64,000 bases of DNA from Streptomyces albus subsp. albus (GTDB lineage: Bacteria; Actinomycetota; Actinomycetes; Streptomycetales; Streptomycetaceae), in contig NZ_JOID01000010.1 of NCBI RefSeq assembly GCF_000719865.1, forward strand, positions 1 to 64,000, given 5' to 3'. Positions within the stretch are counted from its first letter, which is position 1, and every line of letters starts with the position of its first letter. This document shows, piece by piece, positions 8,254-16,985 of this stretch. Made by a program: the position numbers and the translations under genes. The notes beneath the pieces are model-generated. The model worked only from the letters and a program-made list of their open reading frames with translations. It did not search any database and was not told the origin of the DNA.

Positions 8254-8787
8254 TCAGCTGACGTGGGCGGCGATGGTCCGGGCACAGGCCAGGGACTCGG
8301 TATGTGTCGTGTCCACTTCCACGTCGTAGACGACCCCCTCGTGGACCAGCTCCGCCTGGGCCGCGGCCATCCCCTGGACGCGGTCTCCCCGGGCGACCTC
8401 ACGGCCCGAGGCGACCGCGCTCTCGCACCTGACGCCGACCCACAGCACGGCCAGCCCGTCCGCGGCCTTCCGCCACCGCTGCTGGGACGCCGCTCCGCCG
8501 AGGAAGACGTCGTCGACGATGATCCCGGCGCCCGCCCGGGCCATGGCCGCGATGCCCTCCATCCAGGCCGCCTCAAGCGCCCGGAAGTCCGCCCCGACGC
8601 TCACCCCGCCGTCCGCCCCGAACGCGATCCCCTCGTCCGACGCCTGTGTCTTCGCGGGCACGGCGTCGATGAACGAGTCGATCCCGAAGGCCAGCCAGGG
8701 GTCCGGCAGTACGGCCTGGAGACACCGCACGATCCCGGACTTCCCCGAGCTGGAACCACCGTTGAGAATGATCATCTGCGTCGTCAC
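8254..8787 (-). CDS. cpt: Chloramphenicol 3-O-phosphotransferase (CPT family)
   Basis: 177 residues, the usual length for the Streptomyces venezuelae enzyme (178). The Walker A loop G-G-S-S-S-G-K-S is at residues 10-17 and the catalytic aspartate at D37 (F-G-I-D-S-F). The family motifs [11 protein letters not shown] and L-W-V-G-V-R-C are present, as is the C-terminal [12 protein letters not shown] phosphorylates the 3-hydroxyl of chloramphenicol with ATP and protects producers. Related proteins occur in many non-producing streptomycetes, where the true substrate is uncertain. The GTG at 8787 is chosen because [11 protein letters not shown] matches the family start exactly; the upstream Shine-Dalgarno is weak. 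No chloramphenicol biosynthetic genes lie nearby. Confidence 0.92.
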   Translation of the reverse strand: MTTQMIILNGGSSSGKSGIVRCLQAVLPDPWLAFGIDSFIDAVPAKTQASDEGIAFGADGGVSVGADFRALEAAWMEGIAAMARAGAGIIVDDVFLGGAASQQRWRKAADGLAVLWVGVRCESAVASGREVARGDRVQGMAAAQAELVHEGVVYDVEVDTTHTESLACARTIAAHVS

Positions 8788-9014
8788 CGCGCCACGATAA
8801 GGCGCTTGCCCCGACGGAACGGAACGAATATCGGTGCACATCTCTGCTGCCGCACTCGGTACACGCCCCGGCCACGGGACCGGGGCTTTTGCGCGGCGGC
8901 GGCCGTCGGTGTCCTCGGCATGGCGCACACCGCGCCGACACGCGCCCGGTGCCCGCGCACGGTTACGGAAAGTCAGCGCGTCCCTGCTTCCCCCGAGCCG
9001 CGCGGGGCGGAACC

Positions 9015-9629
9015 GTGAACGTCATGAACAGCGCACTTCCGCACCCCAACGCCCCCCTCGCGACCGGCGGAACCACCGCCGAAGCCGCCCCGGCCGCCAC
9101 CCCCGCCGCGCCCGCCGCACCCGCCGCACCCGCCGCACCGGAAACGCCGCCGCCCCTGCGGGAGTTCGGCATGTGCTTCACCGCCACCCCGCGCGGGGCG
9201 CGGCTCGCGCGGCGGCTCGTCTCGCACCGGCTGCACGAATGGGGCCACCCGTACACCTCGCGGGTCAACGAGACGCTGACCCTCGTGACCGGCGAGCTGG
9301 TCGCCAACGCCGTCCGCCACGGCCGCGTCCCGGGACGGGACTTCCGGGTGCGCCTCACGGAGACCGCCCGTGCCCTGCTGCGGGTGGAGGTTTCCGACAC
9401 CCGCGCCGAGCGGGTGCCGCCGCGCTCCCCCGCCGAACCACCCGGGGACGCCGAGTCCGGACGGGGCCTGCTCCTGGTTTCCCGCCTCGCCGACGGCTGG
9501 GGCGTCACCGAGCGCTCCGGGGCTCCCGGCAAGACGGTCTGGGCGGAGCTGGCGGCGGGCGGCGGGCCGGGCCGCGCGCGCCAGGAGTGCTCCACGGCTC
9601 CGCACCGGGCCGGGCGGAGCCACCGGTGA
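9015..9629 (+). CDS. HATPase_c ATP-binding protein (anti-sigma-factor kinase-like)
   Basis: 204 residues. An Ala/Pro-rich, low-complexity N-terminus (~15-45) precedes a GHKL ATPase domain. N-box: [19 protein letters not shown]1-like: V-S-D-T. G2: [16 protein letters not shown]. Such stand-alone ATPases in Streptomyces resemble SpoIIAB/RsbW and are thought to act in partner-switching with anti-sigma antagonists or PP2C phosphatases. A SpoIIE-type phosphatase starts only ~600 bp downstream (10246), though the gene between them is on the other strand. The start is either GTG 9015 or ATG 9024; neither has a perfect Shine-Dalgarno. Confidence 0.85.
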   Translation: MNVMNSALPHPNAPLATGGTTAEAAPAATPAAPAAPAAPAAPETPPPLREFGMCFTATPRGARLARRLVSHRLHEWGHPYTSRVNETLTLVTGELVANAVRHGRVPGRDFRVRLTETARALLRVEVSDTRAERVPPRSPAEPPGDAESGRGLLLVSRLADGWGVTERSGAPGKTVWAELAAGGGPGRARQECSTAPHRAGRSHR

Positions 9630-9731
9630 GCGGCGGGCCGGCCACGCCGACGGGACGTCGACACCCTCCACTCCGTGTCACCGCTGAGCAGAGGGCGGAG
9701 CCGTTTGCTGGCGCACGGCAGGGCTTGTGGC

Positions 9732-10061
9732 TCACTCGTCCACGCCGCGGCCCATGTCCGGGTCGATGTCCTCCGCGGCCGGAGCGTTCACCATCCGCTG
9801 GTGCAGGTAGCGGCCCCGGATCTCGTCCGTGGTCAGCGCTTCCCACCCTTCCGGCAACTCCTCGCCCGTCTGCCGGAGCTCGGCCGCCCACGCCTTGACG
9901 AGACCCGCCCGAGTGGTCGGTATCTGCGACGCCGCCGACTGCGGCATCCCTGCCGTCACCGGAGGTTCCTCGTCCCCCTGAACGGCCGCCGCCGCGAACC
10001 CCAACGCGCCACCCGCGACGAACGCCGCCACGGCTGTGCCCCATACCTGCCTGCGCGTCAT
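9732..10061 (-). CDS. Small secreted or membrane-anchored hypothetical protein
   Basis: 109 residues of unknown function. The start M-T-R-R-Q-V-W-G is followed by a hydrophobic Ala/Gly-rich segment (~8-26), a signal peptide or N-anchor. A polar region follows containing R-A-G-L-V-K-A-W-A-A-E-L-R-Q-T-G and R-G-R-Y-L-H-Q-R-M, then an acidic tail. The ATG at 10061 is preceded by GGGAGGGGAGAAGG, a good ribosome site. It is divergent from the SpoIIE phosphatase, with 184 bp between the starts, so the two may share control. Confidence 0.7.
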   Translation of the reverse strand: MTRRQVWGTAVAAFVAGGALGFAAAAVQGDEEPPVTAGMPQSAASQIPTTRAGLVKAWAAELRQTGEELPEGWEALTTDEIRGRYLHQRMVNAPAAEDIDPDMGRGVDE

Positions 10062-10245
10062 CCTTCTCCCCTCCCGAGCCCCACCGACCGGTACCGTGCC
10101 ACAGCTCGGCGAGGCGGACGACAACCGGGCGCGGGAGCCGCGCCGGCCCCACCGCCGGAGGTGATGCGGCGCCGCTGCTTCGACACACCCCGTGGTACGC
10201 CGCTCCGAGTCCGCCAAAGATCCGCTCCCCTGGAAGGATCGGGCC

Positions 10246-11445
10246 ATGGTCCGTCCGTTCCCTTTCGTGAACTCCGGCGTCCGGCCCCGCCCGAGGCGGC
10301 GAGGACGCACGCCCTCTCCGGCGGAAGCGCTGGAGAGGAGACGGCGGCTCCGGTGGCTGCCCGCCGCGGTGATCGCGGGCGCACTCGTGCTCGACGTGGC
10401 CACCCCGGGGGGCATCAGTGTGTTCCCGCTCCTCGCGGCCGCCCCGAGCGTGGCCGCGCCGCTTCTGTCCCTGCGCGGCACGATCGCCACCGGTGTGGCC
10501 GCGACCCTGGTGGGGTCCGAGGTGCTGTACCTGGCGAGGGAACCGACCCAGGAAAGCTTCGTGGCGCTCACCAGCCTGGTCCTTCTCACCGTCACCGCCG
10601 CGGTGATCAATGTGCTGCTGACGCGGGACCGGCGGCAGTTGCGGACGAGCCGTGAGGTGGCCGCGGCGGTGCAGCGCGCGGTGCTCCCCGATCCGCCGCC
10701 CCGGGTGGGACGGCTGGCCGTGGCCTCCCGGTACGAGGTCGCCCACGAGGAGGCCGCCATCGGAGGCGACCTCTTCGCGGTCAAGGAGACCCCCTACGGC
10801 GTCCGGTTGCTCCTCGCCGATGTGCGCGGCAAAGGGCTTGAGGCGATCCGTACGGTCAACGCCCTGCTCGGCTCGTTCCACGAGGCATGCGTCCACCGCC
10901 CGGATCTGCCAGGTGTCGTCCGGCAGTTGGAGGAGCGGATGCAGGACCTCATCGGACAGGCGACCGGGGAGGAGGGCGAATCGTTCGCCACAGCCGTCGT
11001 CGCGGAGTTCCCCCCGGGCAACTCCGTGGTACGCGTCGCCAACCGGGGCCACGCGGCGCCGCTGCTGGTCCACGACGGCGGGGTGAGCCCGCTGGAACCG
11101 GGCGTACCGTCACTGCCGCTGGGCCTGGGCGCCCTCGGCGGCGACGACGTGCCGGTCGACCGGTTCGAGCTGCCCGCCGGAGCCACTCTGGTGCTGTTCA
11201 CCGACGGCATCGACGAAGCCCGTGACGCGAACGGCGTCTTCTTCGATCCCGTTCCGGTGCTGGCGCGGCGGTTCCCGCCCGATCCGGACGCCGTGCTCGA
11301 CGCCCTCCTCACCGCCGTCGTCCGGCACACCGGCGGGACTCTGCAGGACGACGCGGCCCTCCTCGCCGTCACCCCGGACGGGGGCTCCGTCACCGCGGCG
11401 GGGCGGCGGCGCGACGTGGTGACGAACCCCGGGCGCGGCCGGTAG
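10246..11445 (+). CDS. Membrane PP2C-type (SpoIIE) serine phosphatase
   Basis: 399 residues. A basic N-terminus precedes hydrophobic segments at ~37-125 (three to four helices). The C-terminal SpoIIE/PP2C domain (~150-385) has metal-binding acidic motifs: A-I-G-G-D-L-F, L-A-D-V-R-G-K-G, L-F-T-D-G-I-D-E-A-R and Q-D-D-A-A-L-L. These enzymes dephosphorylate anti-anti-sigma factors, freeing them to bind anti-sigma ATPases. Membrane placement suggests sensing at the envelope. The ATG at 10246 has GGAAGGA 7 nt upstream. The anti-sigma-like ATPase at 9015 is a plausible functional partner by proximity only. Confidence 0.9.
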   Translation: MVRPFPFVNSGVRPRPRRRGRTPSPAEALERRRRLRWLPAAVIAGALVLDVATPGGISVFPLLAAAPSVAAPLLSLRGTIATGVAATLVGSEVLYLAREPTQESFVALTSLVLLTVTAAVINVLLTRDRRQLRTSREVAAAVQRAVLPDPPPRVGRLAVASRYEVAHEEAAIGGDLFAVKETPYGVRLLLADVRGKGLEAIRTVNALLGSFHEACVHRPDLPGVVRQLEERMQDLIGQATGEEGESFATAVVAEFPPGNSVVRVANRGHAAPLLVHDGGVSPLEPGVPSLPLGLGALGGDDVPVDRFELPAGATLVLFTDGIDEARDANGVFFDPVPVLARRFPPDPDAVLDALLTAVVRHTGGTLQDDAALLAVTPDGGSVTAAGRRRDVVTNPGRGR

Positions 11446-11950
11446 TCCCGCCCGTCCCTTCATGCACATCAGCCAGCCCTCTCCTCGGCGCGCAATTTCG
11501 TTCCGGAAACTTTCCGGTAACCCAGCTCCGCGCGGACCCCCCGGACGGCAACCGGAGTCGTCTCCTCAGCCGGGCGCACGCCATGGGCGCAGCGGCTGAG
11601 CTGGGCCGCCAGAGGGTGGGGAGGGCGTCCTGAGGCCCCGGACCACATTGGAAACTTTCCGATAACCGCAGCGCGACCAACAGTTCCGGTCACCTTCGAA
11701 CGTGACCCCCGCCACAGTGACGTTCGGCCCGCCGACCCATGGCCTGAGCTGCCGCGACGCCCGGCGGACGAGGCGCCGAACGACTCCGCGGACCGCCGGT
11801 ACCCCGAACGTGACCTGCGTGTTTCCCGGATCATGATGGGCCGGAAGTGAATGGCGGCGGCAGTAGTACCACATTTACCGTTCATGTCATCGCCAGGCCG
11901 GTGCTGGTTCACCGCGCGTACACCCCCCACATCACCGGAAGGGACCCGCC
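11446..11950 (+). promoter_or_regulatory. Long leader region with two copies of an operator-like palindrome
   Basis: No gene in 505 bp. The sequence CCGGAAACTTTCCGG at 11503-11517 is a perfect 15-bp palindrome centred on one base. Its core GGAAACTTTCC recurs at 11650-11660. Over 18 bp (GGAAACTTTCCG-N-TAACC) the two copies differ at one position and lie 145 bp apart, start to start. Such sites are typical of LacI-family operators upstream of Streptomyces carbohydrate-active genes. They lie upstream of the DUF4956-VTC-CotH locus. A related sequence lies upstream of the CE15 gene (37734-37748). GGAAGGG serves as ribosome site 7 nt before 11951. Confidence 0.55.
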
Positions 11951-12592
11951 ATGGCCCAACCTGTCCTTTTTCTCTGCGATATCGCCGCAGTGAGCCTCCT
12001 GGTGTTCGGCCTCTACTTCCCACGCCACCGCCGCCGCGACCTGGTGGTGGCCTTTCTCGGCGTCAACGTCGGTGTGCTCGCCGTCGCCAGCTCCCTCAGC
12101 AGCAGCGGCTCCAGCACCGGACTCGGCCTGGGCATGGCCCTCTTCGGCGTCCTGTCGATCATCCGGCTCCGCTCCACGGAGCTCGACCAGCACGAAGTCG
12201 CCTACTACTTCTCCGCGTTGGCGCTCGGCGTCCTCGGCTCCATGGTGACCGGCAACGTCTGGCGGTCCGCCGGGCTGATGGCGCTGATCCTGGTGGTGCT
12301 CTACGTGGGCGACCACCCGCGGCTGCTGCGCAGCTACAGACGCCAGGTCATGGTGCTGGACACGGCGCTGCCCGACCACACCGCGCTGGTGGCCCATCTG
12401 GAGAACACCCTCGGGGCCCGGGTCCACTCGGCCACCGTGCATCGGCTCGACCTGGTCAACGACACCACCGTGGTGGACGTGCGCTACCGCAGCGTGCCCG
12501 CCGGCCGCGGCGCCAAGGGCGACACCACGTCCCGGACCGGGCCGGCTCCCACCGCCGGCGCCGGCGCGTCCCCGCTGACGGTGCGGCCGTGA
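11951..12592 (+). CDS. DUF4956 membrane protein
   Basis: 213 residues with about four to five hydrophobic segments in the first 120 (near 4-22, 30-47, 57-72, 83-100, 104-119). The family motif G-M-A-L-F-G-V-L-S-I-I-R-L-R-S is at ~60-75 (family form G-F-A-L-F-x-x-x-x-I-I-R-x-R). A soluble C-terminal tail of ~90 residues follows, ending in Ala/Gly/Thr-rich low complexity. The biochemical function is unknown. DUF4956 genes are recurrently found beside VTC-domain and CotH genes in Gram-positive bacteria, and the same trio is present here. The stop overlaps the next gene (GTGA), so it is translationally coupled to the VTC gene. Confidence 0.9.
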   Translation: MAQPVLFLCDIAAVSLLVFGLYFPRHRRRDLVVAFLGVNVGVLAVASSLSSSGSSTGLGLGMALFGVLSIIRLRSTELDQHEVAYYFSALALGVLGSMVTGNVWRSAGLMALILVVLYVGDHPRLLRSYRRQVMVLDTALPDHTALVAHLENTLGARVHSATVHRLDLVNDTTVVDVRYRSVPAGRGAKGDTTSRTGPAPTAGAGASPLTVRP

Positions 12593-13419
12593 GCACCCCC
12601 GCACCGCTCGGTGCCGCGCTCGGCGAGCTGCCGCCCATCGGGCTGGACGAACTGCTCGCCTGCGCCATGCTGCAGACCCGCGTCGACCGCAAGTACGTCC
12701 TGCCGGCCGATGCGCTGAGCGCCCTGCTGACCCGCTTGCCGGCCGACACGAGGGTCCTGGAGATCGACGGCGACCGCCGGTTCGCCTACCGGTCGCTGTA
12801 CTTCGACACCCCCGACCTCCTCAGCTACCGGCTGACCGCGCACCGCCGGCGCCGCCGCTTCAAGATCCGCACCCGCGTCTACGAACAGTCCGACGAGTGC
12901 TGGCTGGAGGTGAAGACCCGCGGCTCCCGCGACAACACCGTCAAGGCGCGCCTGCCCTACGCGCCGGACGAATACGACACGCTCGTCCCCGGACGGCGTT
13001 TCGTCGACACCACCCTGGCCGGGAACCGCATCGAGGGCAGCCACCGGTTCACCTTCGTGCCGACGCTGACCACCCGCTACCACCGCGCCACCCTCTACCT
13101 CCCGGGCACCAACAGCCGCGTCACCATCGACACCGGGCTGACGTGGCAGGACGGCGACCAGGAGCTGCGCCTGCCCCACATGGCGATCGTGGAGACCAAG
13201 ACCGGCTCCACGGCCTCCCCCGCCGACCGGCTGCTGTGGCAGAACAAGTACCGGCCCAGCCGCATCTCGAAGTACGCCACCGGCCTCGCCGCGCTGCGCC
13301 CCTACCTGCCGGCCACGCCCTGGCGCCGCACACTGCGCCGGGAGTTCCACGGGGCCGGGCCGGCCGGTGACACGTGCCGGCCGGCGAGGGAGCTGTCCGG
13401 CGCCGGCGCGGTCGGCTGA
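12589..13419 (+). CDS. VTC-domain (polyphosphate polymerase-like, tunnel-fold) protein
   Basis: 276 residues starting at a GTG that overlaps the DUF4956 stop by 4 bp. The tunnel-fold signature is complete: R-V-D-R-K-Y-V-L near 23-30, Y-R-S-L-Y-F-D-T-P-D at ~65-74, an R-R-R-R-R-F-K-I-R-T-R-V-Y basic strand, C-W-L-E-V-K-T-R, T-R-Y-H-R-A-T-L-Y, A-I-V-E-T-K-T-G and S-R-I-S-K-Y-A-T-G. In yeast Vtc4 this fold makes polyphosphate from ATP, with basic residues lining the tunnel and a Glu binding metal; all equivalents appear kept. There is no membrane segment or SPX domain, so it is probably cytoplasmic and recruited by the DUF4956 protein. Whether it makes polyphosphate or another phospho-polymer is unknown. 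Confidence 0.9.
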   Translation: MSTPAPLGAALGELPPIGLDELLACAMLQTRVDRKYVLPADALSALLTRLPADTRVLEIDGDRRFAYRSLYFDTPDLLSYRLTAHRRRRRFKIRTRVYEQSDECWLEVKTRGSRDNTVKARLPYAPDEYDTLVPGRRFVDTTLAGNRIEGSHRFTFVPTLTTRYHRATLYLPGTNSRVTIDTGLTWQDGDQELRLPHMAIVETKTGSTASPADRLLWQNKYRPSRISKYATGLAALRPYLPATPWRRTLRREFHGAGPAGDTCRPARELSGAGAVG

Positions 13420-13568
13420 CGTTCCCGCCGAGCCGACGGGCCACCGCCACCGCCCGGCACCCGCACAACGCCCCCCTCGGCGGGAGCCAGGGGAGCGAAG
13501 GAGCACCGGCGACGGTGCTCACCAGCACGTACGGCACATACACGTACACAGGTAAAGGAACGCGGGCC

Positions 13569-13596
13569 CGGCGGCAGCGGACGATGTCTGCCGCCG
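13569..13596 (+). terminator. Hairpin between the VTC and CotH genes (attenuator or processing site)
   Basis: Perfect 9-bp stem CGGCGGCAG / CTGCCGCCG (13569-13577 with 13588-13596) and a 10-nt loop, ending 38 bp before the cotH start. It sits inside a 215-bp gap between two genes of one apparent operon, so it may tune cotH relative to the upstream pair. The segment just before it (13520-13555) is A/T-richer and could carry a separate promoter. Confidence 0.5.
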
Positions 13597-13634
13597 TCGT
13601 GCCGTGCCCCTTTCGCGAATCGAGGTGTTGCTCT

Positions 13635-15473
13635 GTGCGCAGAAAACGGATGGGCACGGTGGGCCTGCTGGCCGCGGTGTCCCTGGTCATGACCGGCCTG
13701 GCCGGTCCCGCCGGCGCGAGCGGTGATCCCGCGCCACCCGACAGATCCTGGGCCCAGGAGGCCCGGGCCGCCGAGAAGACGGGGCCCGCCAAGGCGTCCG
13801 ACACCGGCGCGGCCGCTCCCACCAAGGCCACCAAGGCCGACATCGCCGCCGGCGAGCAATCGGCGGAGGACCTCACCGGGGACATCACCTTCTCCACCCC
13901 GGGCGGCACCTTCCAGAACGAGGTGTCCGTCTCCCTCGGCACCACCATCGCCGACGCCCAGATCCGCTACACCACCGACGGGCAGCTGCCCACCGCCTCG
14001 TCGACGCTGTACTCCGGCCCGCTGCGCCTCACGAGCACCACGCAGCTCCGCGCCCAGGCCTTCGTGAACGGGACGGCGAGCGGCGACCCCGGCACAGCCG
14101 TGTACGTTGCGCGCAGCGTCAACGCCAACCACGATCTGCCGCTCCTCGTGCTGGACGCCTACGGCGCCGGCAAGCCGGACCGCGAGTACCGGGACGTCGC
14201 CGCTCTGCTGATGGAGCCGCAGGGCGGGACCACCTCGCTCGGCGCGGCTCCGGCGGTGGCCACCCGCGCCGGCTTCCACCTGCGCGGGCAGTCCTCGGCG
14301 AGCTTCGAGAAGGCCCCGTACCGGATCGAGTTCCGCGACAACGCGGACAAGGACGCCGACTACCCCGTGCTCGGCATGCCGGCCGACTCCGACTGGGTGC
14401 TGCGCAGCCCGTTCCCGGACAAGACCCTGGTCCGCGACGCCTTCGCGTACACCCTGGGGCGGGAGATGGGGCTGCAGACGCCGCGTCACCGGTTCGTCGA
14501 GGTGTATCTCAACCTGGACGGCGGCCCCCTGGGCGCCGACGACTACCAGGGCGTCTACGTGCTCGACGAGAACATCAAGGTGTCACCGGACCGGCTGGAC
14601 ATCGCCAAGCTCAAGAAGGGCGACCTCACCGAGCCGGCCGTCACGGGCGGCTACGTCATGAAATTCGACGCCTGGGCGGCCGAGGAGCCGAAGCTGCCGT
14701 GCACCGGGCAGGAGTGCTGGTCGGATCTGGAGGTCACGGAACCGAACGATCTCCAGCCCGAGCAGAAGACGTGGATCACCCAGTACGTCCAGAAACTCCA
14801 CAACGCGCTGCGCAGCGCCAACCCCTCCGATCCGCAGACCGGTTACCCCGCCTATATCGACGTCGACTCCTTCGTGAACCTGATCATCCTCAATGAGATG
14901 GGCCGGCAGGGCGACTCCTATCTCCGCAGCATGTACATGTACAAGGACCGGGGCGGCAAGCTCACCGCCGGGCCGCTGTGGGACTACGACCTCGGCTTCA
15001 ACGCCATCCCCAACGGCAGCCCGGTCGACGGCTGGCAGTTCCAGCCGTTCTTCGGCTTCGGCACCACCGACTGGTTCCTGAAACTCATGCAGGACCCGTC
15101 GTTCAACCAGAAGGTGCAGGCCCGTTGGCAGGAGCTGCGCAGCGGCGTGCTGTCCGACGCGCAGCTGCGCAACCGGGTCACGCAGCTGACCTCGCCGCTG
15201 GCGAACGGGGCCCAGCGCAACTTCCAGAAGTGGCCCAACCTCAACACCAGGCAGGTCGGGCCGTTCCAGACCCAGACCACCCAGACCTGGCAGGAGCAGC
15301 TGACGCTCATGCAGAACTGGCTGGTGCAGCGGGCGGCCTGGATCGACTCCTCCGGCTGGGAGGTCGGTGAGACGGGTACGCCGCCGTGGCCGCCGGCGGC
15401 GGGCGCGCAGAAGGCACCGCTGCTGCCGCATCTGCGGGCGGCGGCCGAGCGGCGGGAGGGTTCCTCCGGCTGA
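13635..15473 (+). CDS. cotH: Secreted CotH-family protein kinase with N-terminal chitobiase-like domain
   Basis: 612 residues. A signal peptide (V-R-R-K-R-M-G then a hydrophobic run to ~30) is followed by a linker. A CHB_HEX_C-type beta-sandwich at ~81-158 holds I-R-Y-T-T-D-G-Q-L-P-T, the pattern seen in chitobiase C-terminal domains. The CotH fold spans ~165-490: R-G-Q-S-S-A-S-F-E-K-A-P-Y-R-I-E-F, W-V-L-R-S-P-F-P-D-K-T-L-V-R-D, Y-Q-G-V-Y-V-L-D-E-N-I-K and the metal-site motif G-P-L-W-D-Y-D-L-G-F-N at ~445. CotH of Bacillus phosphorylates spore-coat proteins; actinobacterial targets are unknown. The GTG at 13635 has GAGGTG 7-8 nt upstream; longer in-frame starts add non-signal sequence. The export signal puts the kinase outside the cell, apart from its cytoplasmic VTC neighbour. 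Confidence 0.92.
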   Translation: MRRKRMGTVGLLAAVSLVMTGLAGPAGASGDPAPPDRSWAQEARAAEKTGPAKASDTGAAAPTKATKADIAAGEQSAEDLTGDITFSTPGGTFQNEVSVSLGTTIADAQIRYTTDGQLPTASSTLYSGPLRLTSTTQLRAQAFVNGTASGDPGTAVYVARSVNANHDLPLLVLDAYGAGKPDREYRDVAALLMEPQGGTTSLGAAPAVATRAGFHLRGQSSASFEKAPYRIEFRDNADKDADYPVLGMPADSDWVLRSPFPDKTLVRDAFAYTLGREMGLQTPRHRFVEVYLNLDGGPLGADDYQGVYVLDENIKVSPDRLDIAKLKKGDLTEPAVTGGYVMKFDAWAAEEPKLPCTGQECWSDLEVTEPNDLQPEQKTWITQYVQKLHNALRSANPSDPQTGYPAYIDVDSFVNLIILNEMGRQGDSYLRSMYMYKDRGGKLTAGPLWDYDLGFNAIPNGSPVDGWQFQPFFGFGTTDWFLKLMQDPSFNQKVQARWQELRSGVLSDAQLRNRVTQLTSPLANGAQRNFQKWPNLNTRQVGPFQTQTTQTWQEQLTLMQNWLVQRAAWIDSSGWEVGETGTPPWPPAAGAQKAPLLPHLRAAAERREGSSG

Positions 15474-15549
15474 GGAACCGGCACCGTCCGCACCCCAGCG
15501 GCACCGCGGCACCCTGCGGCACACACCGCACACCGCCGCATCGGCAACG

Positions 15550-15575
15550 GGGCCGCCGGCGAACGCCGGCGGCCC
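15550..15575 (+). terminator. Strong terminator after cotH
   Basis: Perfect inverted repeat GGGCCGCCGGCG / CGCCGGCGGCCC with 2 bases between the arms (effective tetraloop), 76 bp after the cotH stop. It closes the DUF4956-VTC-CotH unit. Confidence 0.8.
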
Positions 15576-15605
15576 TCGGCCGCATCCGCGTCGGCCGCAT
15601 CCGCG
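15576..15605. repeat. 15-bp perfect tandem duplication
   Basis: The unit TCGGCCGCATCCGCG occurs twice in a row directly after the cotH terminator, in the 385-bp gap before the GH43 gene. It looks like a slippage product. Nothing else recognisable was found in 15606-15858 apart from the ribosome site of the next gene. Confidence 0.8.
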
Positions 15606-15858
15606 GCAGCGGCGCACGGCGAGCGGGCCGGAATCCGCCAACGGGGTTCCTTCGGCGCGGTGTTGACCGCCCGTCCCGCGCGCGCATACTGGCGGGCAGC
15701 GACGCGCGGGCCCTGCTCCGCTCGCTGCTCCCGCACACCGGCCGTTCCGCAGCCCTTCCACAGCAACTCGGCAGCAACTCAGCGGGAACTCGGCACGTCG
15801 CAGCACTTCAGCGGTTCAGCACCCCTCCCCCACACACAGGTTCGGGAAAGTGGGACGT

Positions 15859-16953
15859 ATGCCCGGGACCCCCCGCCCCTCGCGCCGCGGCTTCACCGCC
15901 GCCGCGCTGACCGGCGCCCTCACCCTCCTCCTCGCCCTCCTCACCACGACCACCGGCCCCCCGGCCGCCGCCGGTCCCCGGGGCGCGTCCGCCGCCGAGC
16001 CGTACGCCGGATACGTCTTCACGTACTTCACCGGTGAGGGCACCGCCGACGGCGAGCAGGTGCACCTGGCACTGAGCGAAGGCAACGACCCGCTGCGCTG
16101 GCGGGAGCTGAACGGCGGTGCCCCGGTGCTGCGTTCCACGCTCGGCGACCGGGGCGTGCGGGACCCGTTCCTCATCCGCTCCCCGCAGGGCGACCGCTTC
16201 TATCTGATCGCCACCGACCTGCGCATCTACGGCAACGGCGACTGGGACCGCGCCCAGCGCCACGGCAGCCGGTCCATCATCGTCTGGGAGTCGTCCGACC
16301 TGGTGACCTGGTCGCCGCAGCGCTCCGTCCAGGTCTCCCCGCCCACGGCCGGCAACACCTGGGCCCCCGAGGCGTACTGGGACGAGAGCCGCGGCCGGTA
16401 CGTCGTCTTCTGGGCGTCCAAGCTGTACGCGGCCGACGACCCGCAGCACACCGGCGGCAGCCACAACCGCATGATGTATGCGACCACGACGGACTTCCGG
16501 ACCTTCAGCGAGGCCCGGGTCTGGCACGACCCGGGCCACTCGGTGATCGACTCCACCGTGATCCGGCACCAGGGCGTCTACCACCGCTTCACCAAGGACG
16601 AGCGGAACCAGAGCGAGTCGGCCCCCTGCGGGAAGTTCATCGCCCAGGAGCGCTCGGCCGATCTGCTGGCTGCCGCTTGGAGCCCGGTGGCGGACTGCAT
16701 CGGCCGCGAGGGTGCGGCGGGCCCGGGCATCAGCCGCGGTGAGGGCCCGGCGGTGTTCAAGTCGAACACCGAGGAGAAGTGGTACCTGTTCATCGACGAG
16801 TTCGGCGGCCGCGGATACGTACCGTTCGAGACCACCGACCTCGCCTCCGGCCGCTGGACGATGTCCCCGTCCTACGACCTCCCCTCCTCGCCCCGCCACG
16901 GCACCGTCGTCCCGGTCACCCGCGCCGAGTACGACCGGCTCTCGGCCCGGTAG
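15859..16953 (+). CDS. Secreted glycoside hydrolase family 43-like protein
   Basis: 364 residues. A twin-arginine-like or Sec signal (R-R-G-F-T-A-A-A-L then a long hydrophobic core to ~50) precedes a five-bladed propeller domain. Landmarks fit GH43 arabinosidases and xylosidases: V-R-D-P-F-L near the start of a blade (general-base Asp region), Y-L-I-A-T-D-L-R-I, W-A-P-E-A-Y-W-D (the W-A-P-E motif), and G-E-G-P-A-V-F-K with the acidic residue expected for the general acid. Predicted role: release of arabinose or xylose side units from plant cell-wall polysaccharide. ATG 15859 is preferred to GTG 15850 because GGGAAAG sits 8 nt upstream. A CE15 esterase at 36374 would act on similar material. 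Confidence 0.85.
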   Translation: MPGTPRPSRRGFTAAALTGALTLLLALLTTTTGPPAAAGPRGASAAEPYAGYVFTYFTGEGTADGEQVHLALSEGNDPLRWRELNGGAPVLRSTLGDRGVRDPFLIRSPQGDRFYLIATDLRIYGNGDWDRAQRHGSRSIIVWESSDLVTWSPQRSVQVSPPTAGNTWAPEAYWDESRGRYVVFWASKLYAADDPQHTGGSHNRMMYATTTDFRTFSEARVWHDPGHSVIDSTVIRHQGVYHRFTKDERNQSESAPCGKFIAQERSADLLAAAWSPVADCIGREGAAGPGISRGEGPAVFKSNTEEKWYLFIDEFGGRGYVPFETTDLASGRWTMSPSYDLPSSPRHGTVVPVTRAEYDRLSAR

Positions 16954-16955
16954 AA

Positions 16956-16985
16956 GGTCCCGGCCCCGGCCGCCGGGCCGGAACC
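16956..16985 (+). terminator. Hairpin after GH43
   Basis: GGTCCCGGCC / GGCCGGAACC arms with one mismatch around a GC-rich loop, starting 3 bp after the stop at 16953. Confidence 0.55.
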
